Below, piece by piece: positions 44,001 to 50,635 of a stretch of DNA of 64,000 nt (position 1 is its first letter; the number at the start of each line of letters is the position of its first letter). A program made the position numbers and the translations under genes. Source of the DNA: Sceloporus undulatus (lineage: Eukaryota; Chordata; Lepidosauria; Squamata; Phrynosomatidae); assembly GCF_019175285.1 (NCBI RefSeq), contig NC_056526.1, positions 125,327,271 through 125,391,270 of the forward strand. The letters are read 5' to 3'. The notes beneath the pieces are model-generated. The model searched no databases, was not told the DNA's origin, and was given only the letters and a program-made list of their open reading frames with translations.

Positions 44001-45302
44001 ACGGCTCCAAAGGGGCAGCGTCACACAACCTCTTTGTGCGCCGGATAGGGGATGTAGCAACCACATGCCATGGCCCACATCCAGCGATCTGACAACTCCA
44101 AAAGACGCCCTTGCCACCACAGTGGCAGCTTTTACCTATTTCTTTGGCACAGCACGCCTAAATGCTGCACCACAGAAACGGCATGACATAGCCCACCATC
44201 TGGTCAGGCGGGCGGCATGACAGTGGCATCGGGGTGGAGTCGGTATGGGTGGTGTGCAGTTGTCAGGTCCCACTCCACCCTGATGCTGACTCTTTATGTG
44301 GTCTGTGTAGCCTCTAAGAAGCCTTACATTCAATTCTTCCTTGGACAAAAAATAATTCTTTTACAATAGTTTAAAATTTAAATTGTCCATGCACATGCTA
44401 GGCACACAAACATATGCAAACAACAACCAGTTCAATTTTGCGGCGAGGTTTTATAAAATGGATATAAAAAAACTGATAAAACAAGAAAAAGAAGTAATTT
44501 ATAAAAGCAGCATTTGTCATTCCTCCTACAGTAAACAGAGATATAAAATTACACTGAAACCAATGACAGCCATCAAGATTTTAAAATGTACTCTTGTTAC
44601 ACTGTAAGTTTAAATATTGATGCAGTCATATTTAGAACTTACGTTAAATTAAATTTAAAATTAAACTGCCACGTTGAAGTTCCTGGAGGATATTCGCCTT
44701 GCTCATTCATGAACGTCAGCCCTAACTGAATTATTTTTAACAAGTCCACATTACAACGGAGTAGTTGATACTGATAGTCTGCATTGCTTCTGAATTCTCC
44801 AATAGGACGTGCAACTACACCTGGAAACTCTGTGTCCTGAGAAATTAAACAAAAAGTAGAATGGTAAAATACAAAGTATGTTGAGGAAACACTGGCAGGA
44901 GGGTGATCTGGATGCTTCAAAGACCCTTTAATGCCTTCCTGACATCAAAAGTTAGGTCATGCAGGGGAACTAAATTCCATCATTGTGGTGTCCCCCAAGA
45001 AAAACTGCAACATAATTTGATGCTGCAGTCTATATGAACTATGATATTTCATTTTCATATTTTTAATTAATAGCAATATTTTGTGGTTGCAATACTCAAT
45101 ACAGCATGCCCCTACCATCCACAGCCCCTCCATATGGCTGAGAAAAAAAAATTCATGCTCAAGCATCAATAACCCGAAATCATACCATGGCAACATAGTT
45201 AAACTTCCGTATAACTTGACGAATTTTCTTCATCTCTTCATCCAGGTTGCAAGCCCAAACTTCACAAATTCTTTGGCTGTGATCTACTGTAGCTGCTGGC
45301 AT
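31953..45302 (-). CDS. CNOT7: CNOT7 (CAF1a), CCR4-NOT deadenylase subunit 7
   Basis: CNOT7 is a catalytic 3'-5' poly(A) exonuclease of the CCR4-NOT complex, acting in mRNA decay and silencing. Minus-strand coding exons in order are 45302-45186, 44836-44643, 42528-42367, 38316-38172, 34664-34554 and 32081-31953. They total 858 bases: exactly 285 codons plus stop, the human length. All borders are GT-AG and phases fit. The DEDD residues fall at their known numbers: D40 and E42 (MDTEFPG), D161 (SGYDFGYL), H225 and D230 (HQAGSDSLL). The start [19 protein letters not shown] and end YEEEANKQS match the family. It could be confused with CNOT8, but the sequence and the ZDHHC2/VPS37A flanks settle CNOT7. 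No defect is seen. Confidence 0.98.
32352..32702. mobile_element. GC-rich Harbinger-like MITE
   Basis: Ends 'gggctctttacagaccgc' and the imperfect inverse of 'ggcgatgtgtaacccgcc'. The interior has two further inverted pairs: 'gcggccgtctgg' with 'aacggccgccgt', and 'gggaggtgcgg' with 'ccgcacctccc'. It is very CpG-rich and non-coding. Confidence 0.58.
33070..33291. mobile_element. Palindromic Harbinger-like MITE
   Basis: Arms 'tggaggtatgctgtttaaat' and the inverse 'atttaaatagcatacctcca' flank a short centre; the outer ends are 'ggcctgttacagactgcc' and the inverse of 'ggcatctgtaacggcc'. Same family as 10251-10446 and 47411-47627. Confidence 0.7.
33631..33777. mobile_element. Truncated Tigger-like MITE with GT microsatellite
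   Basis: Left end 'cagtcacagccctctgtatt' follows TA, with the core 'aagcaaaccttgattttgca'. The right half is missing where a SINE begins at about 33778. A (GT)n/(AT)n tract at 33692-33722 has expanded inside it. Confidence 0.58.
33778..34300 (+). repeat. tRNA-derived SINE split by a MITE
   Basis: The head 'gtggctcaagtggttaagac' and B-box-like 'ggcagttcaaggcccg' mark a tRNA-derived SINE whose tail ends 'atacctttacctttaag'. The body is interrupted at 33985-34196 by a MITE: joining the flanks across one TA restores 'cacagagtagtctctgacaa', as expected of the uninterrupted SINE. Confidence 0.72.
33985..34196. mobile_element. TA-flanked MITE inserted in a SINE
   Basis: Ends 'cagtgcgcccgcgccatacg' and 'cgtaaggcgaggacggactg' are inverse-type partners with TA on both sides (33983-33984, 34197-34198). 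It has an inner 'ggatccggaacggatcc' palindrome. Because it sits inside a SINE it is the younger insertion. Confidence 0.75.
34317..34512. mobile_element. TA-flanked MITE, cagtg-end family
   Basis: Begins 'cagtgcacccacgtcatacg' and ends 'aaaggaagagccaactg', with TA on both sides. It is a sister of 33985-34196, only 120 bases away, and lies immediately 5' (plus coordinates) of a CNOT7 exon. Confidence 0.68.
34554..34664 (-). CDS. CNOT7: CNOT7 coding exon 5
   Basis: Exactly 37 codons in phase 0: [20 protein letters not shown] then [17 protein letters not shown], residues 207-243, holding catalytic H225 and D230. Confidence 0.98.
35250..35380 (+). repeat. CR1 LINE 3' end, plus strand
   Basis: Reads 'gaggtctttaaacagaggct' then 'ggcagggggttggactggat' then 'gatctcttccaactctatga' with a short 'attct' end, the hallmark CR1 3' terminus. 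5'-truncated. Confidence 0.85.
36049..36230 (-). repeat. LINE 3'-tail fragment, minus strand
   Basis: The text 'tgccatctcctagaaaggat' and 'ccaaggcggcccacaaataa' resembles the minus-oriented tail seen at 19130-19190; it is followed by A-rich low-complexity DNA. A short, old copy. Confidence 0.5.
37494..37750. mobile_element. Probable GC-rich Harbinger-like MITE, right end unclear
   Basis: After TAA it starts 'gggggaaagcagactggcag', like the GGG..acagac ends of its cohort, and has the same GC-rich interior. I could not find a matching right end, so it is probably truncated or diverged. Confidence 0.35.
38172..38316 (-). CDS. CNOT7: CNOT7 coding exon 4
   Basis: Acceptor 'tgctttgcag', donor 'gtaaat' on the minus strand. 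Encodes [20 protein letters not shown] then [20 protein letters not shown] and MKSCKNLK; residues 159-206 with catalytic D161. Confidence 0.98.
39849..40076. mobile_element. Tigger/pogo-like MITE
   Basis: Starts 'cagttggtccttcttatata' and ends 'gtataacaaaggcccactg', with TA on both sides. Contains 'gattcaagcatccacggttt' and 'tcttggaaccaaaccccagc'. The cleanest copy of its family in the window. Confidence 0.75.
40605..40765 (+). repeat. tRNA-derived SINE, plus strand (internally deleted)
   Basis: Head 'gacccagcatggtgcggtag' and tail 'aagaaaaccccatgataggt' with 'gtcagaaatgacttgaaggc'. Same family as 18878-19110 but shorter in the middle. Confidence 0.72.
42367..42528 (-). CDS. CNOT7: CNOT7 coding exon 3
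   Basis: Acceptor 'tgttttacatag', donor 'gtaaat'. Encodes [20 protein letters not shown] then [20 protein letters not shown] and [13 protein letters not shown]; residues 105-157. Confidence 0.98.
42529..44642 (-). other. CNOT7: CNOT7 intron
   Basis: Contains a GC-rich MITE (43989-44314) and, near 43880-43921, an A-rich low-complexity tract. 42529-43870 and 44320-44642 hold nothing recognisable. Confidence 0.58.
43989..44314. mobile_element. GC-rich Harbinger-like MITE (TAA-flanked)
   Basis: TAA at 43986-43988 and 44315-44317 flanks the ends 'gggtctaaacagacggctcc' and the inverse of 'atgtggtctgtgtagcctc'. The interior shares 'ggcacagcacgcctaaatgc' with a similar phrase in 47765-48060. Non-coding. 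Confidence 0.7.
44643..44836 (-). CDS. CNOT7: CNOT7 coding exon 2 (DxE motif)
   Basis: Acceptor 'aatttctcag', donor 'gtaagtt'. Encodes [20 protein letters not shown] then [20 protein letters not shown] and [20 protein letters not shown]; it starts with catalytic D40 and E42. Confidence 0.98.
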
Positions 45303-45385
45303 AGTTGGGAGGTTTCAGATACCAGGCATCAAAAAGGTATACTTGACAAAAAGTCAGTTTCATAAAATATGGTTTAGTAATATAT
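45186..45385 (-). CDS. CNOT7: CNOT7 first coding exon with 5'UTR part
   Basis: A strong minus-strand acceptor 'aatttgtcttttcag' gives an exon beginning at 45385; ATG is at 45302-45300. The coding part, [20 protein letters not shown] then [19 protein letters not shown], ends in phase 0 at 45186 before 'gtatg'. Bases 45303-45385 are 5'UTR by inference. Confidence 0.9.
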
Positions 45386-45907
45386 CTGAAAAGACAAATT
45401 AGGGAAGAAATATTTCAGAATCATAAACACAACAATATCAAATTATCTGAACACTATGAGAAATTAAGTCACAATTACAGAAGTGCACTTTAACTATATA
45501 CTGTATGATGAATTTGTTGGTCTTGCTGACAGACAAAAAAATTGGTTTATACATTATGCTAACTCTTCCACATACATCTATTGATCTGCTAATCATTAGA
45601 AGGGAGAACTATTTCAGGCAAAGCATGAACAATTATTCTTTAGCTATTGGATTAATGTCTAAGATTGCAATTCTATGCGATTCTCCTGATTATAAATTCC
45701 ACCTAATTCAGTAGAAAATACATAGGACTAAAATTGTTGTGAAATTAATGTAGCATGAATACTTTTAATATTAGACAAAACTTAAACTTAGAAAATATAT
45801 GACATAAACAGATGCGCAACACTGGAAATCTGGGGAAACATATGCCAGTAAATTTGAAACTAAAGTTTAAAAAAATTACATCCAGCCTTTATAGGTATTA
45901 GTTCATA

Positions 45908-46242
45908 TACTGTATGTGCTCGTGCACAAGTTGACCTCATGTATAAATTGAGGAAATGTTTTGGGGCCAAAACCATGGATTCTGATATGAGCCGTGGGTA
46001 AGTCAAGGGTAAAATTTAGGGGCAGTAAGAAAGGATGTAAAGGACAAAATAAAAGGAAAAGACCACTTCCCTCCCTCCTTCTCTGTCCCTTGACCTCTCC
46101 ACTGCCAAGGCTGGGAGAGCAGGGTATGGGGCGGTGCTTCTTTCAAGGCCTAGTATTACCATATTGGGCCATATATAAGTCGACCCAGGATTTTAGGGTC
46201 AATTTTTGAGCATAAATTTCTCGACTTATAGTTAAGGATATA
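45908..46242. mobile_element. TA-flanked transposon, tatatactc family, diverged
   Basis: Left 'tactgtatgtgctcgtgcac', right 'tcgacttatagttaaggata'. Inside, 'ccatatataagtcgacccag' and 'aggattttagggtcaatttt' match the arms of 6978-7389. Right end degenerate. Confidence 0.5.
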
Positions 46243-46307
46243 CAGAAATAAAGGAAGGCTAAGTAACTGGCTGACATGAACTAAAGGTCACAGCTTATAC
46301 AACAATA

Positions 46308-46664
46308 CAGTCAACCCTCCACGTTTGCAGCTTTGATTATTTGCTGATTTGGTTAACATGCTCTCTCTAGCAATCTCTAGGTCCTCCAGTGCAATTTTAC
46401 GGTCATCTCCCACCAGAGGCCACCCTGGAAGATCTTCATATTCCTAGAGGGAACACTTCTCTAGGCATTTGCAGGTCCTCTAGTATAATTTTATGGTCAA
46501 CTTCTGCTAGATGTTGACCATGGAGTTGGATGGGGGACCTAGAGATTCCTAGAGAGGTAGTCTCTCACCTAAAAAAAGAAGTAGTTTTTTGTTTTGTTTT
46601 GTGGGTTTCCCACTTTCATGGGGAGCCTGCACCCTTTTCCCCAGCGAATGTGGAGGGTCCTCTG
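46308..46664. mobile_element. TA-flanked Tigger-like transposon
   Basis: Starts 'cagtcaaccctccacgtttg' and ends 'gcgaatgtggagggtcctctg', imperfect inverses, with TA on both sides. Inside are two direct copies of a phrase ('tctctaggtcctccagtgca' and 'gcaggtcctctagtataatt'), suggesting an internal duplication. Confidence 0.62.
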
Positions 46665-46931
46665 TACTAATAAAATGAAATTGGATTAAGAGTTCAGGAA
46701 ACATGCAAGTTATGCATATCAAAATAAAGGCTTTAGATGCTTTTGCAAACAGTCTTACTCACTTCCTGGGTAGGCCAGGAAAAAAAAAATGACAGGAGCA
46801 ACAGCTCTATAATTTAGATAATCTCCTGTCATACATTTCTACAAACCACAAGAGAACGAGAAAAGTAATATAAAAATTGCACTGAAAATTAATGAGAGAG
46901 AAAAACAGAAAAAGGAGATAATGATAGCATA

Positions 46932-47116
46932 CAGAATACAGTTTGATATTGCTTTAACTGCCCTTGGTCAGTGCTAGGGAATTCTGGGGAATGTTGCACC
47001 TTCTCTGTCAGAGAGCTCTGGTGCCACAATAAACTACAATTCCCAGGATTCCCTGAGCCAGAGTACTGTAGTTAAAACTGTCTGAAACTGGATTATTTCT
47101 GCAGTACGTTTTGGAC
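46932..47116. mobile_element. Palindromic Harbinger-like MITE
   Basis: Left 'tacagtttgatattgcttta', right 'gtctgaaactggattatttc'; the centre holds inverted 'gggaattctggggaa' / 'ttcccaggattccc'. Same family as 19971-20185. Confidence 0.58.
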
Positions 47117-47410
47117 TTAGTCACACAATCTGAGAACCACTGACCACAGTGGCTCTACAAAGAAGCTATGAACGTAGCCTTCCAGCACATTATTAATCTG
47201 GTCATGTATCTGTCATGACAAAAAAGTCAGTGTTTATTATTTGTTGCAAATCTCACATTTTTAACTATTTGCAGAACCATACAAAAACCCACACTCTAAA
47301 TAAAACAGAACTGCTCATAGCAAGCTTGCCAGAAACTGGGAGCCAACATAGCAAGACCTTTCCAATAAGCCTAGTAATCTCACACATGGTTTCTGAGACT
47401 CTCTTTCTAA

Positions 47411-47627
47411 GGGCCTATACAGACAGGCCAAAATAAAGCGGCTTCAGGACACTTTAAAGGTATGCTGTTTAAATGATGCATGCGTCCTAAGAGTCTGGAA
47501 GCCATGTCAAAGGCTGAAGCATGGCTTTGGTGTGGCTTCCGAACTCTTAGGAACGCATGCATCACTTGAACAGCATACCTTCAAAGTGTCCCTAAGCAGC
47601 TTTATTTTGGCCTGTCTGTATGGGGCC
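47411..47627. mobile_element. Palindromic Harbinger-like MITE (TAA-flanked)
   Basis: TAA at 47408-47410 and 47628-47630. Ends 'gggcctatacagacaggcca' and inverse 'tggcctgtctgtatggggcc'; the long arms continue to 'catgcgtcctaagag' and its inverse. The clearest case of TAA target duplication in the window. Confidence 0.8.
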
Positions 47628-47764
47628 TAAGTTACATACTAGTCAGGCATAAATAATATAAAGCTTCATATCACTAACCAGATATTCTGAATTTTCCAGC
47701 TTCTACAGGGGAAGGCTGTTCATCTATCAGAGCAACGAAGGGCTTTAAAAACGCTAATAAATTA

Positions 47765-48060
47765 GGGACTTGACAGACCACCCCTTTGGAGCGGCGTCCC
47801 TTTCAGCATCAGACCGGAGGCTGCAACAACTGCATGCTGCAGCCCTGATCCAGAGCATTGCTGGCACTAAAAGGAACAGCAAAATGCTGCTCCTTTTAGC
47901 ACCAGCAAAAAGATGCCCCTGTTGCCACAGCTCTTCAGCACTCCTTTGGCACAGTATGTCTAAATGCTGCACCTCACTGTGTGGTTGGGTGCCTGGTGTG
48001 AGGCCAGCGTTCGTACGTTATGCCCCCACGCTGGTATATAATGCTGGTCTGTGTAGCCCC
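47765..48060. mobile_element. GC-rich Harbinger-like MITE (TTA-flanked)
   Basis: TTA at 47762-47764 and 48061-48063. Ends 'gggacttgacagaccacccc' and inverse of 'gctggtctgtgtagcccc'. The body contains an inverted pair around 'aaaaggaacagcaaaatgct'. Sister of 43989-44314. Confidence 0.75.
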
Positions 48061-48228
48061 TTAGTTGCAGCATTAGCTTTTTGGACCCACTTGATGGATA
48101 CACGTCTACAAAAACTACAAAGTAGTTTCTTCCTGATATTGACAGAAACATTGTTTTCCCTCAGTTTTTAAAGGATGGAACCAGAAAAAGCTGCAGAGAA
48201 TACAGAAGAGAGATGCAAACTGGTCTTA

Positions 48229-48335
48229 AGATTTTTGGGGATATGTACTTGCATCTATGTACATAATGACTTATCCTGGATATGAGTCTAAACACAAAAG
48301 TTCCCCTATGTTTCATATACTCCTTATATACAAAA
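48229..48335. mobile_element. Tigger-type fragment (same family as 16770)
   Basis: Phrases 'tgcatctatgtacataatga' and 'gtctaaacacaaaag' followed by 'ctatgtttcatatactcctt' match the inverse of 16940-17030. Both ends are missing. Confidence 0.58.
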
Positions 48336-48339
48336 ACCA

Positions 48340-49092
48340 ATGAAGAACTGAAGAGGGTCAGGGAGGGACGTGCCAAGCAAGGTAGGCTTGATGTTGAAGA
48401 TGAAGAAAACAGAAAATAATGACCAGACAAGATCTTCAAGGATTTATCCTAGATAATGAAAAACTTGAAGTAGTCAAAGAGTCCCCATACCTTTGATCAA
48501 ACATTAGAAATTAGAAGATGACTAGGATCGGGAAGGAAAGCCATGAAAGAACTAGGCAATATCCTAAACTGCAAAGATATAACTGAAGACTGAAGTGAGG
48601 ATCATTCAAGTCATTATATTCCCCATCGCCATGTGTGGATGAGAGAGCTGGACAGTGCAGAAAGCTGAGAGAAAGAAAATCAACTCATGGGAGCTGGAGA
48701 AGAGTGATGAGGATACTGTGGACAGAATCAGAAGTCGGCTAGGAATTGGGAGGGCAGCTATGAAAGATCTAGAGAGCAAAGACATATAGCTAAGCACGAA
48801 AGTTAAGATTCATATCAGCCACTGTACTCCCCATCAAGATGCATGGATGAGAGAGCTGGACAGTGAAGAAAGCTGAGAGAAAGAATACTCCTTTGAGATG
48901 TGTTGATGGAGAAGAGTGATGAGGATACAACCTTGAACAGATGAAGCCTGAACTCTCCCTGGAAGCCAAGGTGACCTAACTGAGGCTGTCGTGTTTCGTC
49001 CACGTCGCGAGAAGCCAGGACTCCTTAGAAAAGGCAGCGATGGTGGGGGAAGCGGGAAGCAGCAGAAAGAGAGTGAGGGCACATACTAGATC
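48340..49092 (+). repeat. BovB/RTE LINE fragment with internal duplication
   Basis: Plus-strand phrases 'aagctgagagaaagaaaatc', 'ttgatcaaacattagaaatt' and 'gaactctccctggaagccaa' match the 3' coding part of BovB LINEs (the region encoding C-x-SWT-x-KKAERK). A stretch of about 210 bases occurs twice in tandem: 'gatgagagagctggacagtg' is at 48639-48658 and 48846-48865. The copy is broken by indels and not coding. Confidence 0.8.
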
Positions 49093-49108
49093 AGTGGCCC
49101 CCAACTGG

Positions 49109-49400
49109 GCTTGTAGCAGAAATAACGGGACCAGAGAGCAAGGAGTCAAGGAGACCAGGGTGTCTTTATTGCAGAAGTAAGGCTAGTGGGCTCAGCAGGA
49201 AATCTCTTTCCCAAAAGGAGCCTCTTTTATACCCTCCCCTCCCTCTTTGGTTTACTGTCACAGGAGTCAGTGCTTCTCACTTGGGCAAGGATTGTCTTCA
49301 GAGCAAGAGGGAGCGTTTACAAGAGGGAGAGTGTTATCGCAGCGTACGCTGTTCTTAGTATGGGGCATCGAGAGTCAGAGAAGACTATTAGGATGATGAT
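49109..49400 (-). repeat. Solo-LTR-like fossil, minus strand
   Basis: On the minus strand the segment carries a TATA-like 'ggtataaaagaggctcc', about 60 bases later an AATAAA ('tgcaataaagacaccctggt'), and a plausible 'tctgctaca' end. That order (promoter, then poly(A) signal) is typical of a retroviral LTR. No internal coding region is attached. An old fossil; family not determined and the outer boundary uncertain. Confidence 0.45.
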
Positions 49401-49558
49401 GATGATGATTCCTTCTATCTAGTCTGACCCCCAAACTGCAACCTTACATTTGGTTTCAAAGCCCAGTGTTGACAGATAAGCATTTGGCTACTACTCCATG
49501 CTCTTTAACAGGCTTTGGACCTCAGTTCCCAGAAGCCTCCTAAGGACTGGAGTGCAGA

Positions 49559-49711
49559 TTTGGTGCAGCGCTTTCACTCTTTGTCTGACTCTTTGCTATG
49601 GAATTCTGGGCCCACAACAAACTCCAACTCCCAGAATTCCATAGCCTTGAGCCAGAAAGAGTTAAAGCGCTTCCAAACCGGGTTATCTCTCCAGTGTGGA
49701 TGCAGCCTCTC
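49559..49711. mobile_element. Harbinger-like MITE abutting the CpG promoter
   Basis: The centre 'ggaattctgggcccacaac' with inverse 'caactcccagaattcc' and the right end 'ccagtgtggatgcagcct' match the 1064-1267 family. The element ends directly at the start of the CpG-rich divergent promoter. Confidence 0.6.
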
Positions 49712-49906
49712 CCAGTGGAGGGAGCCCCCCGCCTCCTTCTAACCTCTCCAGCTCCGGAGAGCGGGAGCTTCGCATCAGGAGCCGCCTCCTCCTCCTCCGC
49801 TTCCGAACCGCCAGCGCCGCTCCCTCTTTCGCCTCCCTCCACACCCCTCCTCCTCCGCGCGCCTCACAGAACACGCGCCGCCAACCGGAAGCACCGTCAG
49901 TCACCT

Positions 49907-50060
49907 ACCGGAAATGAGTACGGTGGCTCACGTGGGAAAAAAGAGGGCGGGCCGAGGAGGAGGAGGAGGCGGCGGCGGCGAGAACGATAAGGACAGCGAG
50001 TGGTTGAGGCGAAGCGGGAAAAGCTGGTGCTGCTGCTGTTGCCGCCGCCGCCCAGCGCAC
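49907..50060 (-). other. CNOT7: Candidate CNOT7 non-coding exon 1
   Basis: On the minus strand a good donor, 'tttccg' followed by 'gtaggtgac', lies at 49907/49906, downstream of GC-rich leader-like sequence. It would splice to the acceptor at 45385. The start is not defined; this is inference from promoter position. Confidence 0.4.
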
Positions 50061-50106
50061 AAAGCCATTACGTCATCAGCGCGCGCGCGCTCAGGCGGGC
50101 GGGGGT

Positions 50107-50357
50107 GCCTTCTCCTTCCCTCTGGAGTGGGAGAGAGAGGCGGCCAATCGAGAGGAGGCGATTAGTGATGACGTAGCGAGAGTAGGTTTGTTTCATTCGC
50201 TGGCGCATGCGCCTTGTGTTGACATTTGGGCGGCCTTTTCCTTCCCTCTCGAGGGGGAGAGAGAGAGGAGACCAATCGAGGGAAGGCGCCCGGTGATGAC
50301 GTAACGAGAGGCGTTTTCCCTCACCATTGGCGCATGCGCCTTATGTCGACGTTTGGG
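50107..50357. repeat. Tandem promoter duplication, two units of about 127 bp
   Basis: Unit A (50107-50232) and unit B (50233-50357) align along their length: both have 'ccttccctc', a purine-rich 'gggagagagag', 'ccaatcgag', 'gtgatgacgta' followed by 'cgagag', 'tggcgcatgcgcctt' and 'gacatttggg' / 'gacgtttggg'. Unit B also has an inverted CCAAT ('attgg') just before its NRF1 palindrome. Confidence 0.85.
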
Positions 50358-50477
50358 TGTGAGGTGTTTTCTTTCCGCCAACTTCCGGAAAGGGAAAGGA
50401 TGTGAGCTTCCGGCGCGAAGGAAGGAAGAGAAGGGGCTGCTCAGGCCTCGCCTTCGTTGTGGAGCAGAGGCGGCGGG

Positions 50478-50635
50478 ATGAACTGGCTCTTCCCGCTCTC
50501 CAAAGCCGGCGGCGGTGGCAGTGGGGCCGCCTCCTCGTCCTCCTCCTCTTCTTCGGCCCCGCTGCCTTCGCCCCTCACCAGCCTCCAGCAGCAGAAGCAG
50601 CGGCAGATCGAGTCCCTGCGCAGCGCCCACGCCAA
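50478..50635 (+). CDS. VPS37A: VPS37A exon 1
   Basis: Start ATG at 50478 gives MNWLFPLSKAGGGGSGAASS, a serine run, then LTSLQQQKQRQIESLRSAHA, ending before 'gtgag'. An upstream in-frame ATG at 50457 would add seven residues; 50478 is preferred because it matches the family start MSWLFPL. The Gly/Ser tract (about residues 11-28) is longer than I recall in human. Confidence 0.92.

Larger units (their letters stand above)
45386..49900 (-). other. CNOT7: CNOT7 intron 1 (5'UTR intron)
   Basis: Lies between the first coding exon and the CpG-rich promoter. Contains TA-flanked elements (45908, 46308), Harbinger-like MITEs (46932, 47411, 47765), a Tigger fragment (48229), a BovB LINE (48340-49092), a solo-LTR-like fossil (49109-49400) and a MITE arm (49559-49711). 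45400-45900 is featureless. Confidence 0.65.
49712..50477. promoter_or_regulatory. CpG-rich divergent promoter of CNOT7 and VPS37A
   Basis: A GC-rich, CpG-dense block separates the head-to-head CNOT7 (minus) and VPS37A (plus) genes. Visible motif matches are an ETS-like 'accggaaat' at 49908-49916, an E-box cacgtg at 49930-49935, CRE-like sites (tacgtca at 50069-50075, tgacgta at 50169-50175 and 50297-50303), CCAAT boxes at 50144-50148 and 50272-50276, NRF1-type ggcgcatgcgcc at 50202-50213 and 50329-50340, and ETS-like 'acttccggaa' near 50381-50390. No TATA box is seen. GGA/GCG triplet tracts occur at 49950-49980 and 50028-50052. Confidence 0.85.
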
